DNA of 13,478 nucleotides from Bacillota bacterium (GTDB lineage: Bacteria > Bacillota > Clostridia > Lachnospirales > Lachnospiraceae): the NCBI GenBank assembly GCA_023435645.1, contig JAEYRK010000007.1:1-13478 (forward strand). The letters are read 5' to 3'. Made by a program: the position numbers and the translations under genes. A model generated the notes under the pieces. That model made no database searches, had not been told where the DNA came from, and saw nothing but the letters and a program-made list of their open reading frames with translations. Shown piece by piece: positions 13,287-13,478 of this stretch (its first letter is position 1; each line of letters begins with the position of its first letter).

Positions 13287-13478
13287 ATGTGGAATGTGCC
13301 ACAAAAAATCATAGATATCATCCTTGCTGTCCTTATCATGTTTCTTATTCCAGTTGCTTATTTTAGCATCAAAAAGGACAATCTGATTCAAGTGAATACA
13401 GATAGGCTGACAACAGAATTTGTAAAGCAGGTTTCCGCCAACGGATATATCGATAGGGATATGTATGAAAAATATATT
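13287..13478 (+). CDS. Start of another anchored Tad-locus surface protein (truncated by window end)
   Basis: The frame is open from ATG 13287 to the window end (64 residues). It starts directly after the preceding stop codon, with GGAGGTG (13274-13280) six bases upstream. One hydrophobic helix (about residues 8-26) is followed by a basic turn (S-I-K-K-D). The segment T-T-E-F-V-K then N-G-Y-I-D-R-D-M-Y-E aligns without gaps with T-T-R-F-V-D then Q-G-Y-L-D-V-G-M-Y-E of the large surface protein. The two therefore share an N-terminal anchor plus small domain. The rest of the protein is outside the window, so its size and C-terminal domains are unknown. Confidence 0.7.
   Translation, partial: MWNVPQKIIDIILAVLIMFLIPVAYFSIKKDNLIQVNTDRLTTEFVKQVSANGYIDRDMYEKYI

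Noticed and set aside
12783..13391. A 202-residue open frame on the minus strand
   Set aside because: It lies opposite the Ig and zinc-ribbon coding part of the large surface protein, shows no recognisable domain, and the + strand frame has clear repeats and a ribosome binding site.

Overview
The window looks like chromosomal DNA of a low-GC Gram-positive anaerobe, most plausibly a clostridial bacterium of the Lachnospiraceae type. This is inferred from AT-rich spacers, strong AGGAGG-type ribosome binding sites, several TTG/GTG starts, no secretin gene, and surface proteins built from bacterial Ig-like domains. No species can be named from the sequence.

Layout: the first 96 bases are the end of an upstream gene, probably a formate/nitrite-type transporter, followed by an intrinsic terminator (158-191). 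An AT-rich spacer holds a good vegetative promoter (425-453). From 555 onward all genes run on the + strand in a tightly packed series with no internal terminator seen: TadZ-like protein without a P-loop (555-1397), small two-helix membrane protein (1385-1627), SAF-domain CpaB/RcpC-like protein (1624-2562), a non-coding stretch with extensive predicted RNA structure (about 2576-2858), second P-loop-less ParA-like protein (2910-3587), second TadZ-like protein (3589-4410), TadA/CpaF-family ATPase (4376-6229), fused TadB/TadC-like membrane platform (6226-8145), four small tandem N-terminally anchored proteins (8217-10026), a 1081-residue surface protein (10041-13286), and the start of a further anchored protein (13287 to the window end).

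Together these genes look like a divergent Tad (tight adherence / Flp-pilus-like) assembly system. The ATPase and the two-in-one platform would be the motor. The SAF protein and the three degenerate ParA/MinD-like proteins would be assembly or positioning factors. The four small proteins are candidate pseudopilin or minor-subunit proteins. The large protein, with Asp-box propeller-like repeats, six Ig-like domains and four Cys-rich zinc-ribbon-like modules, is a candidate tip or surface adhesin. No canonical Flp prepilin, prepilin peptidase or secretin is visible here.

The most unusual points are: the roughly 280-base multi-arm RNA-like element inside the operon; three ParA-fold proteins that have all lost the P-loop lysine; the Ig/zinc-ribbon alternation in a predicted extracellular protein; and the tandem small-protein family whose N-terminal 35 codons are held almost unchanged at protein level despite many synonymous changes.
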